Assembly (NCBI GenBank): GCA_036559195.1 | Contig: DATBTN010000039.1 | Coordinates: 1-64,000 of the forward strand | Length of the DNA stretch: 64,000 nucleotides | Source of the DNA: Candidatus Baltobacteraceae bacterium | GTDB taxonomy: Bacteria > Vulcanimicrobiota > Vulcanimicrobiia > Vulcanimicrobiales > Vulcanimicrobiaceae | Reading direction: 5' to 3' | Part shown: positions 1 through 8,033 of the stretch, piece by piece | Numbering within the stretch: the stretch's first letter is position 1 | Layout: each line of letters starts with the position of its first letter | Program-made: the position numbers and the translations under genes | The notes under the pieces: model-generated | What the model was told of the DNA's origin: nothing | Database searches by the model: none | What the model saw: the letters and a program-made list of their open reading frames with translations, nothing else

Positions 1-2
1 GT

Positions 3-509
3 TTCATTGTCATACTCAAAGCGACGGCGGATTCAGAAGCGGGAGTGCTGCCGAGCGCGGAGACGTTGCAGACCGTGGGAAAATTTAACGAAGAGATGGC
101 TGCCGCCGGTGTACTGCTTGCAGGCGAGGGTTTACAAGCGAGTTCGAGCGGCGTTCGAATTTCATATTCTGCGAACGTCACTCCGCTGGTGACTGAGGGC
201 CCGTTTCCGGTGACTCAGGGCCTCGCCGCAGGCTTCTGGATCATCAAGGTAGCCTCAAAAGAGGCGGCGATCGCGTGGGCGAGCCGCGCTCCGTTTCCGG
301 AGGGCGAGGTCGAAATTCGGCGGATACTCGAAGCGGATGACTTCGGCGAAGACTTCACCCCTGAGATGCGCAAGCGTGAGGCGCAGCTCCGCAAGGTCGT
401 GGATGCAGGCGACGGCTATTCTTCAAAACGCTCGATGTGGGCACGCCCCCAATGGACGACGCTCTGGAGCAGCGGTACCAGCGTACGTCCGTATTCCGTC
501 AACGAATAG
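3..509 (+). CDS. YCII/DGPF-family protein, 5' end outside window
   Basis: The frame is open from the window edge, so the true start lies upstream; the visible part is 168 residues. It matches the YCII-related family (DGPFAETKE-type, often called PhnB-like or YciI-like small proteins) through segments such as GVLLAGEGL, the DGPF-like TEGPFPVTQGLAAGFW and an EVEIRRILEADDFGE tail. Exact biochemical role in this family is mostly unknown; many members sit beside ECF sigma factors or regulators. The normal family end is near the KREAQLRK segment; here the frame runs on about 30 residues antisense through the 3' end of the convergent HxlR gene, a 94-bp overlap that looks like loss of an earlier stop. 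Family assignment is good, function is not. Confidence 0.75.
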   Translation, partial: FIVILKATADSEAGVLPSAETLQTVGKFNEEMAAAGVLLAGEGLQASSSGVRISYSANVTPLVTEGPFPVTQGLAAGFWIIKVASKEAAIAWASRAPFPEGEVEIRRILEADDFGEDFTPEMRKREAQLRKVVDAGDGYSSKRSMWARPQWTTLWSSGTSVRPYSVNE

Positions 510-772
510 ATCACCGGGGCGGGAACCGGTCCCGTCTCTTCCCGCATGACGATGTCGTCGGCGATCAACTCCCCTAGTTGCTCCGTCAGGACTTTCTGGG
601 ACACGGCGGGCATGAATCCGCGAAGAGCCGAGAAGTGACGGGGCGAGTCGATCAGGCAATTTACGATAATTAACTTCCATTTGCCGCCCACGGCCGCGAG
701 CGCTGCGGTAAGTGGGCATTCGCTGATCGGGTTGATTCTGCGTGAGCGGACCATGCCGCTGGATTCCACCAA
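416..772 (-). CDS. HxlR-family winged-helix transcriptional regulator
   Basis: A 118-residue protein with the HxlR signature: a conserved Cys (C19) followed by PLTAALAAVGGKWKL, then a recognition helix region (FSALRGFMPAVSQKVLTEQL) and the wing with YSLTEYGRTL. HxlR regulators are small dimeric DNA-binding proteins, often thiol or aldehyde sensors acting through that N-terminal Cys; the effector here is unknown. The start could also be the internal ATG at 754. It is convergent with the YCII-type gene, whose frame overlaps its 3' end. The upstream side faces the flagellar cluster, from which it is probably independent. Confidence 0.85.
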   Translation of the reverse strand: MVESSGMVRSRRINPISECPLTAALAAVGGKWKLIIVNCLIDSPRHFSALRGFMPAVSQKVLTEQLGELIADDIVMREETGPVPAPVIYSLTEYGRTLVPLLQSVVHWGRAHIERFEE

Positions 773-836
773 GACGGCCTCGCCACCCTACCGCGACCGC
801 GACCGATAGGCCGCCTGGCCGGCTTGGGCCAGCCCC

Positions 837-864
837 TAAGGTCGCTCCGGCCGCTTGCCGATGA
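837..864 (+). promoter_or_regulatory. Sigma-28-like promoter for the fliK operon
   Basis: TAAG, 16 nt, then GCCGATGA, close to the FliA/SigD pattern TAAA-N15-GCCGATAA. The same N16 arrangement recurs before motA, flhB and cheY in this window, which is the main support. The predicted start near 871 would fall just before the strong Shine-Dalgarno sequence at 874-886. Confidence 0.45.
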
Positions 865-891
865 TCTATCTACAGAAAGGGGGTGAGATAG

Positions 892-2376
892 ATAGGATTA
901 CCACAACTTCTACCCATCGTCCCGGCGGTCGCCGGGAACGTACCGGCCGTACGCGGGCTGCTTCAGTTTAAAGGTTCGACCGGCGAATCGCACTTCGGCG
1001 CGATCGTCAAAGCGAAGCTCGACAAAGCAACCAGCGGATCCGATATCGCCGCGCAGCTCGCTGCGCTGCTACAAAACGGTACGCCGATCGCAGCGGTCAT
1101 CGACCGGATTGCAAAACAGCTTGCGGATTCCGCCGCGCGCTCGCTTGGAAAACCGATCGACGCCGATGCACGCAAACACCTCGAAGAGGTCTTCGCAAAC
1201 GCTCTCGCTCCACCGGGCACCGGCCCGCCGGGTACGAGCGCACAACAAGCCTCGGCCCTCGGAGAACGACTCAGAAATCTTCTGAGTACGCTCGCGAGGG
1301 AAGCGGAAAACGCAGGGCAGCAGAGTCGATTCTCGGGTAAGATCTTGGACGCCGTTACGGCGAAAGAACCCCCGGCCCCGCAAACGAAAAACTCCGCCGA
1401 CCGTCAATCGGCGCAGATCGCTTCGTTCGTTGAATCGCTCATTGGAAACGCCGTAGCACAGCTGCAGGCGCCAGTTTCCGCATCTGCGCCAGCCGCACCG
1501 GTTCCCACCTCGACACATGCGCTACCAGTGCCCGCGCAACCGCCGCAACCCGCGTCGGATCTGCTCGGCCGCATGATCGCGCGCGCGGTGCGAGCCGACG
1601 CAGCGGTCAACACGTCGAAACCACCTACGTCCGTCGCCGCGGCGCCGAACGCAGCCGGTACTCGCACGGCGTCCGCAATACCCGCGCAATCCGTTCTCTT
1701 CGCACGTCTGATCGCCATCATCGCACACGCAAACAACGATGGCGCAAGCGCGCAAAGCGACGGGCAGTCGCACGCTTCGTTCGATTCAAACGCTCCGCTC
1801 GCGATGACGACCATCGCGAATCCGAGCAAACAGGATGGGACGCAGGCGTTTGGCGCGCAGCTCTCCACGAACCCAACCTCGATCCAGGCAACCTCCGCAA
1901 CGCAGCCGAACGCGGCCGCGCCGTACCGCGCCGTGGATCCGCAAGCGGTCATCGAACAAGTGGTTCAAGGCATCGTTATGCGCAGCGCCGGAAATCATTC
2001 CGAGCTTCGCATGCGGTTGTCTCCGGCTCATTTGGGCGACGTTTCGCTCAAGCTCACGGTCGACGGCGGCACCATCAACGCGACCATGATCGCGCAAAAT
2101 GCCGACGTCCGCGACATGCTGCTGGGCAACCAACACCAACTCGCACGATCGCTCGCCGAAGCCGGGCTCCAACTCGGCTCGTTCTCGGTCGACGTCTCGG
2201 GCAACAACGCCAATGGTTCGGGCGGACAGCAGCAACAACCGACCTTCGGCAACCGCCACGGCCAATTCGGGCATCTGGGCGAGCAAGACGGCATGGATCA
2301 ATGGATCGAACCGCGGTTCGGCCCAGCGGTTTTGCCGGGCATACGCAACCCGTGGTTATTGAACACTCTGGCTTAG
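892..2376 (+). CDS. fliK: Flagellar hook-length control protein FliK
   Basis: FliK is the secreted ruler and substrate-specificity switch of the flagellar export apparatus. The frame is open from 892 to 2376 (494 residues). The middle is Ala/Pro/Gln-rich low complexity, and the C-terminal third carries the Flg_hook domain, with SELRMRLSPAHLGDVSLKL and an LAEAGLQLGSFSVDVS segment, ending in a Gly/Asn/Gln-rich tail. The start is odd: there is no ATG, GTG or TTG in frame between the stop at 889-891 and TTG at 1345. A near-perfect Shine-Dalgarno sequence (AAAGGGGGTGA, 876-886) stands 5 nt before an ATA at 892, which I use provisionally. Starting at 1345 would discard about 150 codons of plausible protein. 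flgD follows after 8 bp. Confidence 0.8.
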   Translation: MGLPQLLPIVPAVAGNVPAVRGLLQFKGSTGESHFGAIVKAKLDKATSGSDIAAQLAALLQNGTPIAAVIDRIAKQLADSAARSLGKPIDADARKHLEEVFANALAPPGTGPPGTSAQQASALGERLRNLLSTLAREAENAGQQSRFSGKILDAVTAKEPPAPQTKNSADRQSAQIASFVESLIGNAVAQLQAPVSASAPAAPVPTSTHALPVPAQPPQPASDLLGRMIARAVRADAAVNTSKPPTSVAAAPNAAGTRTASAIPAQSVLFARLIAIIAHANNDGASAQSDGQSHASFDSNAPLAMTTIANPSKQDGTQAFGAQLSTNPTSIQATSATQPNAAAPYRAVDPQAVIEQVVQGIVMRSAGNHSELRMRLSPAHLGDVSLKLTVDGGTINATMIAQNADVRDMLLGNQHQLARSLAEAGLQLGSFSVDVSGNNANGSGGQQQQPTFGNRHGQFGHLGEQDGMDQWIEPRFGPAVLPGIRNPWLLNTLA

Positions 2377-2384
2377 GAGAAGAT

Positions 2385-2870
2385 ATGTCAACTCCAGTAA
2401 CTGGAACGGCGAACGGTCTTCCGATCGATTCGCTGGTCCAGCAAAAACCCGCGGCGGCAGCGCCGTCGTCAAACGGTCAACTCGGGCAGGATGCGTTTCT
2501 GCAATTGCTTACGGCGGAACTGCGAAATCAGGATCCGCTCAAGCCCATGGACGACACGCAGTCCGTTACCCAGCTCGCGCAGTTCTCGGCGTTGCAATCG
2601 CAGACGACCCTCGCGAGTTCGTTCCAGAACTTCCAATCGAACTTCGGCGTCCTGCAAGCCTCGACGCTGCTCGGTAAGAGCGTCACGGTCTCGACGACCA
2701 ACGGCGCCGGCAATACCTCGACCCAGACGGGAACCGTCTCGTCGATCGACGTGCAAAACGGTCAGCCCTACTTCACGATGAAGGGCGCCAACGGCACTAC
2801 GCTCGCCGATGCAAACGGCGCACCGCTGCTCTTTAACACGACGCAGATCGTGGGTATCGGAACCGCGTAA
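2385..2870 (+). CDS. flgD: Flagellar hook assembly (cap) protein FlgD
   Basis: FlgD caps the growing hook and is needed for polymerisation of FlgE. The 161-residue protein has the conserved N-terminal block LGQDAFLQLLTAELRNQDPL followed by KPMDDTQ and a QLAQFSALQ helix, then a shorter beta-rich C-terminal part, LLGKSVTV and a terminal NTTQIVGI strand. The ATG at 2385 follows AGGAGA at a good distance, so the longer in-frame extension into fliK is rejected. It is shorter than the enteric FlgD, as is usual for FlgD proteins of Bacillus type. Next gene begins 1 bp after its stop. Confidence 0.93.
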   Translation: MSTPVTGTANGLPIDSLVQQKPAAAAPSSNGQLGQDAFLQLLTAELRNQDPLKPMDDTQSVTQLAQFSALQSQTTLASSFQNFQSNFGVLQASTLLGKSVTVSTTNGAGNTSTQTGTVSSIDVQNGQPYFTMKGANGTTLADANGAPLLFNTTQIVGIGTA

Positions 2871-2871
2871 T

Positions 2872-3261
2872 ATGGATCCAAAAGAGATCGGCGCCCTAAC
2901 ACCCGGCATCGTTCCCGGACCGGCAGCACGTCCGGCCGGCAAACCGGTGCAGATTCCGCCGACATCGGCACCGAGCTTTCGCGCGGTTCTGGAGCAACAA
3001 GCGGGCCAACCGCTCAAGTTCTCGGCACACGCGTTGGCGCGATTGCAATCGCGCAACATCAATCTTTCAAACGACGATGTTGCCCGGATGAATCACATGG
3101 CCGACAAAGCCGCTCAAAAGGGAGCGAAACAGTCGCTCTTCATGCTTCGCGACGTCGCGATGGTAGTGAGCATTACCAACCGCACCGTCATTACGGCGGT
3201 CGATCCCGACTCGATGCGCGAGAACGTTTTCACCAACATCGATTCGGCGGCAATCATCTAG
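2872..3261 (+). CDS. Flagellar operon protein, TIGR02530-like
   Basis: A 129-residue protein that sits between flgD and flgE, the place of the small flagellar operon protein TIGR02530 in many FliY-type bacteria. Diagnostic text is LKFSAHALARLQSRNINL, then NDDVARMNHMADKAAQKG and a C-terminal VVSITNRTVITAVD strand pair. The family's role is not established; it is assumed to help hook assembly. The N-terminal 50 residues are Pro-rich and probably unfolded, as expected for an export-dependent or chaperone-bound protein. Start ATG lies 1 bp after the flgD stop. Confidence 0.8.
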   Translation: MDPKEIGALTPGIVPGPAARPAGKPVQIPPTSAPSFRAVLEQQAGQPLKFSAHALARLQSRNINLSNDDVARMNHMADKAAQKGAKQSLFMLRDVAMVVSITNRTVITAVDPDSMRENVFTNIDSAAII

Positions 3262-3309
3262 CGAATACTCATTGTCACTAACCGGGGCGGACCGCTTGCG
3301 GGGCTCCGG

Positions 3310-3339
3310 CCGCGGCGTCGATCGATAGACGCGCCGCGG
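3310..3339 (+). repeat. Intercistronic hairpin upstream of flgE
   Basis: CCGCGGCGTC (3310-3319) faces GACGCGCCGCGG (3328-3339), a ten-pair stem with a two-base bulge. It lacks a T-tract, so it is more likely an RNA stability or processing element before the very abundant hook protein message than a terminator. Confidence 0.4.
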
Positions 3340-3362
3340 ATCTCCGAAAGGTCAAACTTCGA

Positions 3363-4838
3363 ATGGCTTTCGACTCACTCTTTACCGGGATCTCCGGCCT
3401 GAACGCGTTTCAGAGCCAGATCGACATGATCTCGAATAACATCGCCAACGCCGGCACGACGGGTTTCAAGGGCCAGCGCATGACGTTCGCCGATCTGTTC
3501 TATCAGAGCCAAGGCTACGCGTCGGGCCCCACCCAGCAGCGCGGCGGCGTCGATCCCCAGGAACTCGGTCTCGGCGTCAAAGTGAACTCCGTCGACACGA
3601 ACTTCCAGCAGGGCGGACTGCAAACGACCGGCATCAACACCGACCTCGCGCTCAACGGCGACGGGTTCTTCGTGCTGCGCAACACCGACGGCAGCGGCGC
3701 GCCGATCTACACGCGCAGCGGTGCGTTTTCGCTCAACTCGAGCGGCGTGCTCTACGATCCCGGCTCCGGGCTCGCCGTGCAGGGCTATACCGCTAACGCG
3801 AACGGCCAGATCACCTCGACCGGCACGCCCGGGACGGTGCAAATCCCGCTTGGCCTCGCGCAACAGGCCACCGGCACCGGCAGTGCGACCGCGGTAAAAC
3901 TCGGACCCGGCTCGGACAAGAACTTCGATCTCTCGCTCGGCGGCTCGCTCGACCAGACGCAGTATGCGGCTGAAGCGACCACGACCGGATCGGGACAATC
4001 GAAGATTCTCACGACGACCGTGTACGACTCGCTCGGCAACGCGCATCAAGCGACGATCACGTTCAAGCCGATCGCGCCCAACACGCCTCCCGCCACGGCT
4101 TTGCCGCCGACGGTCAACGACGCAAACGGCGTCGCGCACAACGACGTCGCGACGCGCTTCCAATACACGGTCAGCTTTGCCGACGGAACGACGATGCCGG
4201 CCGGTGCAAATACCGGCTACGCGTTCTTCGATAGCAAAGGTCAGTACATCAATAGTTCGGCTGCCGCAGCCGGCGGTGCCGGTCACGTTGCCGGAACGGC
4301 GGCCGCGCCCGCTCAAGGTGACGCGATCACGATCAACGGTTGGGGACCGACCGGACCGAACAACCCGAACAACTCGACCGTCCCCACCACGATCGGATTC
4401 GACTTCTCCAACATGTCGGCGCTCGCGGGAACCGCGACGGCGAACGTCATCGCCCAAAACGGCTACGCGGCCGGCATCCTCTCCAACATTACGGTCGGAC
4501 AGGACGGCACCGTGACCGGTTCGTTCACCAACGGTCAGCAGAAGGCACTCGCACAAGTCGCCGTTGCGACGTTCCAGAACGAGGAAGGCCTGCATCGCGC
4601 CGGCGGCAACGGCTTCGTCGAAACGGCGAACTCGGGACTCGCGCAGTACGGCAGCGCTTCCACCGGACGCTTCGGTTCGATCATCTCGGGTTCGCTCGAG
4701 CAGTCGAACGTTTCGCTCGCCGATGAGTTCACGAAGATGATCGTGGCTCAGCGTTCGTTCGAGGCGAATAGCCGCAGCATCTCGACCGCCGACCAAAACC
4801 TCACAACCGCCATCAACATCCGCGCCAGCGAAAACTAA
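3363..4838 (+). CDS. flgE: Flagellar hook protein FlgE
   Basis: FlgE polymerises into the hook, the universal joint outside the cell. The 491-residue protein starts with the rod/hook helix (FDSLFTGISGLNAFQSQID, then ISNNIANAGTTGFKG), continues with the FlgE/F/G central fold including DLALNGDGFFVL and YTRSGAFSL, has a large exposed D2-type insert rich in Gly/Thr/Asn, and ends with the matching C-terminal helix (LEQSNVSLADEFTKMIVAQR, then FEANSRSISTADQ). The length and D2 insert separate it from FlgF and FlgG. Start ATG follows GAAAGG. A 237-bp repeat-filled gap separates it from flbD. Confidence 0.93.
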   Translation: MAFDSLFTGISGLNAFQSQIDMISNNIANAGTTGFKGQRMTFADLFYQSQGYASGPTQQRGGVDPQELGLGVKVNSVDTNFQQGGLQTTGINTDLALNGDGFFVLRNTDGSGAPIYTRSGAFSLNSSGVLYDPGSGLAVQGYTANANGQITSTGTPGTVQIPLGLAQQATGTGSATAVKLGPGSDKNFDLSLGGSLDQTQYAAEATTTGSGQSKILTTTVYDSLGNAHQATITFKPIAPNTPPATALPPTVNDANGVAHNDVATRFQYTVSFADGTTMPAGANTGYAFFDSKGQYINSSAAAAGGAGHVAGTAAAPAQGDAITINGWGPTGPNNPNNSTVPTTIGFDFSNMSALAGTATANVIAQNGYAAGILSNITVGQDGTVTGSFTNGQQKALAQVAVATFQNEEGLHRAGGNGFVETANSGLAQYGSASTGRFGSIISGSLEQSNVSLADEFTKMIVAQRSFEANSRSISTADQNLTTAINIRASEN

Positions 4839-4866
4839 CGGCGCCGATCGATAGAACCAGCGTTAT

Positions 4867-5023
4867 CATGGTGAGCCTGTCGAACCGGCGTTGTCATGGT
4901 GAGCTTGTCGAACCACGACAGGCTCCGTCCTTCGACAGGCTCCGTCCTTCGACAGGCTCAGGATGACAGGACGGTGTAACCGCGTGGCGAGCGGGGCGTT
5001 GTCATGGTGAGCCTGTCGAACCA
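4867..5023. repeat. Dispersed-repeat cluster between flgE and flbD
   Basis: The gap holds three copies of CATGGTGAGC[C/T]TGTCGAACC in one orientation and two adjoining copies of GTCCTTCGACAGGCTC in the other, the last ending AGGATGACAGGACGG. The opposing arms can pair into hairpins. It belongs to the same family as the elements at 13410, 34563, 37918, 54239 and 63207. It separates the hook block from flbD-motAB but carries no recognisable gene. Confidence 0.85.
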
Positions 5024-5075
5024 ACGACGATGGCGGTGTGGGACTTCGGGGGCGGGTCGATAATTTACTGAAGCT

Positions 5076-5261
5076 ATGATCGCTTTAACCCGGCTTAATG
5101 GCCAGTCCATCATGGTGAACTCGGATCTGATCGAATCGATCGAACCGACGCCCGATACGGTCGTGACGCTCACGAGCGGCAACAAGTTGATCGTGCGAGA
5201 CTCGCTCGATGACATCCAGGCCCGCATCATCGAGTTCAAACGGAAAATCTACGGGCCCTAG
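5076..5261 (+). CDS. flbD: Flagellar protein FlbD (SwrD family)
   Basis: A 61-residue protein of the FlbD/SwrD family: MIALTRLNG at the start, NSDLIESIEPTPDTVV in the middle and an ARIIEFKRKI tail. In Bacillus the homologue SwrD raises motor power by supporting stator function; that fits its place just ahead of motA and motB. It is about the family's normal length. The start is an ATG with a weak ribosome site (CTGAAG). A GTCGATAA at 5056-5063 resembles a sigma-28 -10 but has no matching -35. Confidence 0.9.
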   Translation: MIALTRLNGQSIMVNSDLIESIEPTPDTVVTLTSGNKLIVRDSLDDIQARIIEFKRKIYGP

Positions 5262-5290
5262 AGACAAGTGGGGCGGCACTCGCCCCCGCA

Positions 5291-5330
5291 GCCGCGGCTG
5301 CCCGCGGCGGGGCCCCGACGGGGGCTTTAA
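5291..5330 (+). terminator. Tandem hairpins with short T-run after flbD
   Basis: Two adjacent stems follow flbD: GCCGCGG/CCGCGGC (5291-5308) and GCCCC-GAC-GGGGC (5312-5325), the second followed by TTTAA. The T-run is short, so termination may be partial. It separates the hook block from motAB, which seems to have its own promoter. Confidence 0.5.
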
Positions 5331-5354
5331 TGTTGGTCCGGCCGCGGCCGATAC
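5327..5354 (+). promoter_or_regulatory. Sigma-28-like promoter for motAB
   Basis: TTAA, 16 nt, GCCGATAC: the same N16 layout as the sites before fliK, flhB and cheY. It begins at the end of the preceding terminator hairpin, a common arrangement. The leader to the motA TTG would be about 65 nt. Confidence 0.4.
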
Positions 5355-5427
5355 ATGTTAGGTGGGTGCCCGGACTACGTATACACCTGTCCTATAGCCC
5401 TCCGAAGTACCGCGGAGAAGCAACCTC

Positions 5428-6258
5428 TTGGATTTAGCGACCGTCCTCGGCCTCCTTATAGCTTTTGGGGCCATTATACTTGCCGGCTGGGTCGGTGGAA
5501 CCGATCCGCACGTCGTGTTCGGGCGTTGGGAAGCGCTCGTCTTGATCATTGGCGGAACGATCGGCGCAACGCTCACATCGTTTCCGATGCGCACCTTTCT
5601 CAAGGGCTTTTTGGGCGGCTTTAAAGTCGCGTTCACCGAGCCGGTCTACCACGAGCGCGATATCATCGCGACGCTCGTTTCGTTTGCCGAAAAGGCCCGC
5701 CGCGAAGGTTTGCTGGCGCTGGAAAACGAGGCCGCGGCACTCGAAGACGAGTTCATGCGCAAGGGCATCCAACTCGTGATCGACGGCCGCGACACCGACG
5801 TCATTCGCAAGGTCCTCGAAACCGAGGTCAGCCACGTTCAAGAGCGCGGCACGAAGGCGGAGGCGGTCTTTACGAATCTGGGCGGATACTCGCCCACACT
5901 CGGCATCATCGGTACCGTGCTCGGCCTCATCGGCATGCTGCGCGGCCTGGCTTCGGCCGCCGGCAGTTCCAACGTAGCGGGCTCGATCGGCGTCGCCACC
6001 GCCCAAGCTTTCGTCGCGACGTTCTTCGGCATTCTCTTCGCCAATCTGCTGTGGCTGCCGATCGCCACCAAGATCAAAGAGCGTTACGGGCAACTGCTGC
6101 TGGTGCGCGAGATCATGATCGAGGGCATTCTCTCGATTCAGTCCGGCGATAACCCGCGACTGCTCGAAGAGCGCTTGCACGCGTTCCTGGATCCCGCCGA
6201 GCGCGAGACCGAGATCGAAGAAGGCGGCGCCGTGGTCGAACCGAGCTACTCCACATAA
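5428..6258 (+). CDS. motA: Flagellar motor stator protein MotA
   Basis: MotA forms the proton (or sodium) channel of the stator with MotB and pushes on FliG. The 276 residues contain two N-terminal membrane helices (about 4-22 and 35-52), the cytoplasmic loop with RREGLLALE (about 91-99, the charged pair that contacts the rotor), and two C-terminal helices starting at YSPTLGIIG, with the conserved Pro156, and at the AFVATFFGILFANLL segment. The start is TTG, chosen because GGAGAAG stands 7 nt upstream. The stop overlaps the motB start by one base (TAATG), giving coupled translation of the stator pair. Confidence 0.95.
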   Translation: MDLATVLGLLIAFGAIILAGWVGGTDPHVVFGRWEALVLIIGGTIGATLTSFPMRTFLKGFLGGFKVAFTEPVYHERDIIATLVSFAEKARREGLLALENEAAALEDEFMRKGIQLVIDGRDTDVIRKVLETEVSHVQERGTKAEAVFTNLGGYSPTLGIIGTVLGLIGMLRGLASAAGSSNVAGSIGVATAQAFVATFFGILFANLLWLPIATKIKERYGQLLLVREIMIEGILSIQSGDNPRLLEERLHAFLDPAERETEIEEGGAVVEPSYST

Positions 6259-7025
6259 TGAGCCAACCGGTGAAGACGGCGGGACGCGCGGCCGAAAGCA
6301 AGTTCCGCAAACGTGCCGAGGAACAGAAGGTCGAAACGGCCGGCATGATGCGGTGGCTGCTTACGTACGCCGATATGATCACGCTCATGCTGGCGCTCTT
6401 CATCATCCTCTTCGCGATGTCGACCATCAGTAAAGTCAAAGTTCAGAGCTTCGCCAAGTCGGTTTCGGGCGGCTTCGATAACGTTTGGTCGGTCAATCAG
6501 CCGCCGGCGGGCGGTACGAGTGGCGCCCACGCGTTTAGTTCCCCCTCCGCGGTTCCGACGGTTCAGCGGGAGCTGCAAAAATATATCGAGCAGAACAACC
6601 TGCAGAGTCAAGTTCAGCTGCGTATGGATCACCGAGGTCTGGTGATTACGCTGCTTTCCGACAAGTCGTACTACGACGAAGGGAGCGCGCAGCTGCGCCC
6701 CCAGACGATGCGGATTCTGGACGAAGTCGATCTGTTCTTAAAGAAGAACGAAAATCTCATCCGAGTGGAGGGCAACACGGACGACGTGCCGATCCACACG
6801 GCGCTATATCCGAGTAACTGGGAGTTGTCGACGGCGCGGGCCGTCAACGTCGTGCGGTATCTCGTAGAACGCGATAAGCTCGCGCCTACGCGGATCTCGG
6901 CGGCCGGATATGGAGAGTTTCACCCACGGACGGACAACAGCACGGGTAGCGCGCGGCAGACGAATCGACGAGTCGATATCGTTTTGCTCAACGCGTCTAT
7001 TTCACGCGCCGAAAAGGGGCAGTAA
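6258..7025 (+). CDS. motB: Flagellar motor stator protein MotB
   Basis: MotB anchors the stator to peptidoglycan. Visible are a basic N-terminus, one membrane helix (about 31-55) carrying the ion-binding Asp (D39 in LLTYADMITL), a plug/linker region, and a C-terminal OmpA-like domain with VEGNTDDVPI, ELSTARAVNVV and RRVDIVLLN. The 255-residue length is normal. Translation is coupled to motA. No fliL is present between motB and fliM, although many related clusters have one there. Confidence 0.95.
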   Translation: MSQPVKTAGRAAESKFRKRAEEQKVETAGMMRWLLTYADMITLMLALFIILFAMSTISKVKVQSFAKSVSGGFDNVWSVNQPPAGGTSGAHAFSSPSAVPTVQRELQKYIEQNNLQSQVQLRMDHRGLVITLLSDKSYYDEGSAQLRPQTMRILDEVDLFLKKNENLIRVEGNTDDVPIHTALYPSNWELSTARAVNVVRYLVERDKLAPTRISAAGYGEFHPRTDNSTGSARQTNRRVDIVLLNASISRAEKGQ

Positions 7026-7034
7026 ACTCTAACT

Positions 7035-8033
7035 ATGTCGAGTCTCTCGCAAGAAGAAATCGATGCGCTGATCAACCAGCTCTCGCAAGAGCCGGCCGAA
7101 AAAGCCGAGGTAGTCGAGCAGAAGAAGATCAAAACGTTCGACTTCCGCTTTAACAAGCGCCTAGACAAGTTCTCGAACAATCAACTGATGACGCTGCGTA
7201 CGCTGCACGAGAACTTTACGCGGCTGCTGAACAATTCGCTCTCGGTCTATCTGCGCACGCGCGTCGAAGCGACGATCGTTTCGATCGAGCAGATCAGTTA
7301 CGGAGACTTCATCGCCTCGATCGGGATTCCGTCGATCCTCTCGATCTATTCGATGGATCCGTTGCCCGGCAGCGGTATCGTTCAAGTCGATTTGAACCTC
7401 GTCTTCTCGATCATCGACCGGCTTCTAGGCGGTCCGGGTTGGTTTCCGCAAAAACTTCGCGATCTCACCGATATCGAGCGCACGCTCATGCAGCGCTTCA
7501 TGGCCCGCATGCTCAACAGCTACCGCGAGTCGTGGAACTATCTGCTGACGCTCTCGCTGAAGATCGAAGCGCTCGATTCCAATCCGCAATTCATTCCGCG
7601 CATCATCCCGCTCGATCAGATCGTGGCGTACGTTTCGTGCGAACTCAAGGTCGGGGACATGGCCGGGATCATGAACTTCTGCCTCCCGTATCCGGTGCTG
7701 CAATCGATCGGCGGCCAATTGACGGACTTTCAATGGTCGCCGTCGCTGACCGCCGGCCGCGCCGTGACGGAAGAAGATATTGCCCAATTGGCGCGTAACG
7801 TCGAGCGAGCCGGGGTCGAACTCGAGGTCGAGCTCGGCAAGACGACGGTCTCGCTGCGTGATTTGGTGGCGCTCGCGCCTGGGGACGTGATCTTATTCGA
7901 TAAGCCCACGGACCAGCCGCTCGTCGCTAAAGTCAACGATCGCGAGAAGTTTCAAGTGTTTCCCGGCGTGAACAGGGATCGAATCACCGTTCAAGTCGCC
8001 GGTTTCATTGCGAACGAGGACGGAAGAGTTTAA
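7035..8033 (+). CDS. fliM: Flagellar motor switch protein FliM
   Basis: FliM is the middle part of the C-ring; its N-terminal peptide binds phosphorylated CheY. The peptide LSQEEIDALINQL is at residues 4-16, followed by the CheC-like middle domain (from FDFRFNKRLDKFS, including GSGIVQVDLNLVFSIIDRLLGG) and a C-terminal SpoA domain with LGKTTVSLRDLVALAPGDVI. The 332-residue length is standard. The stop overlaps the fliY start (TAATG). Confidence 0.95.
   Translation: MSSLSQEEIDALINQLSQEPAEKAEVVEQKKIKTFDFRFNKRLDKFSNNQLMTLRTLHENFTRLLNNSLSVYLRTRVEATIVSIEQISYGDFIASIGIPSILSIYSMDPLPGSGIVQVDLNLVFSIIDRLLGGPGWFPQKLRDLTDIERTLMQRFMARMLNSYRESWNYLLTLSLKIEALDSNPQFIPRIIPLDQIVAYVSCELKVGDMAGIMNFCLPYPVLQSIGGQLTDFQWSPSLTAGRAVTEEDIAQLARNVERAGVELEVELGKTTVSLRDLVALAPGDVILFDKPTDQPLVAKVNDREKFQVFPGVNRDRITVQVAGFIANEDGRV

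Noticed and set aside
861-971. Short plus-strand frame starting ATG 861 before fliK
   Set aside because: Thirty-six Arg/Thr-rich codons with no ribosome site; it covers the promoter and Shine-Dalgarno sequence of fliK.
3375-4796. A 473-codon frame antisense to flgE
   Set aside because: Composition (Arg/Gly/Val-rich) is that of a shadow frame, and FlgE is certain on the other strand.
4867-5023. Possible CRISPR array
   Set aside because: Units are short, irregular, in both orientations, without equal spacers, and recur singly elsewhere; no cas genes.
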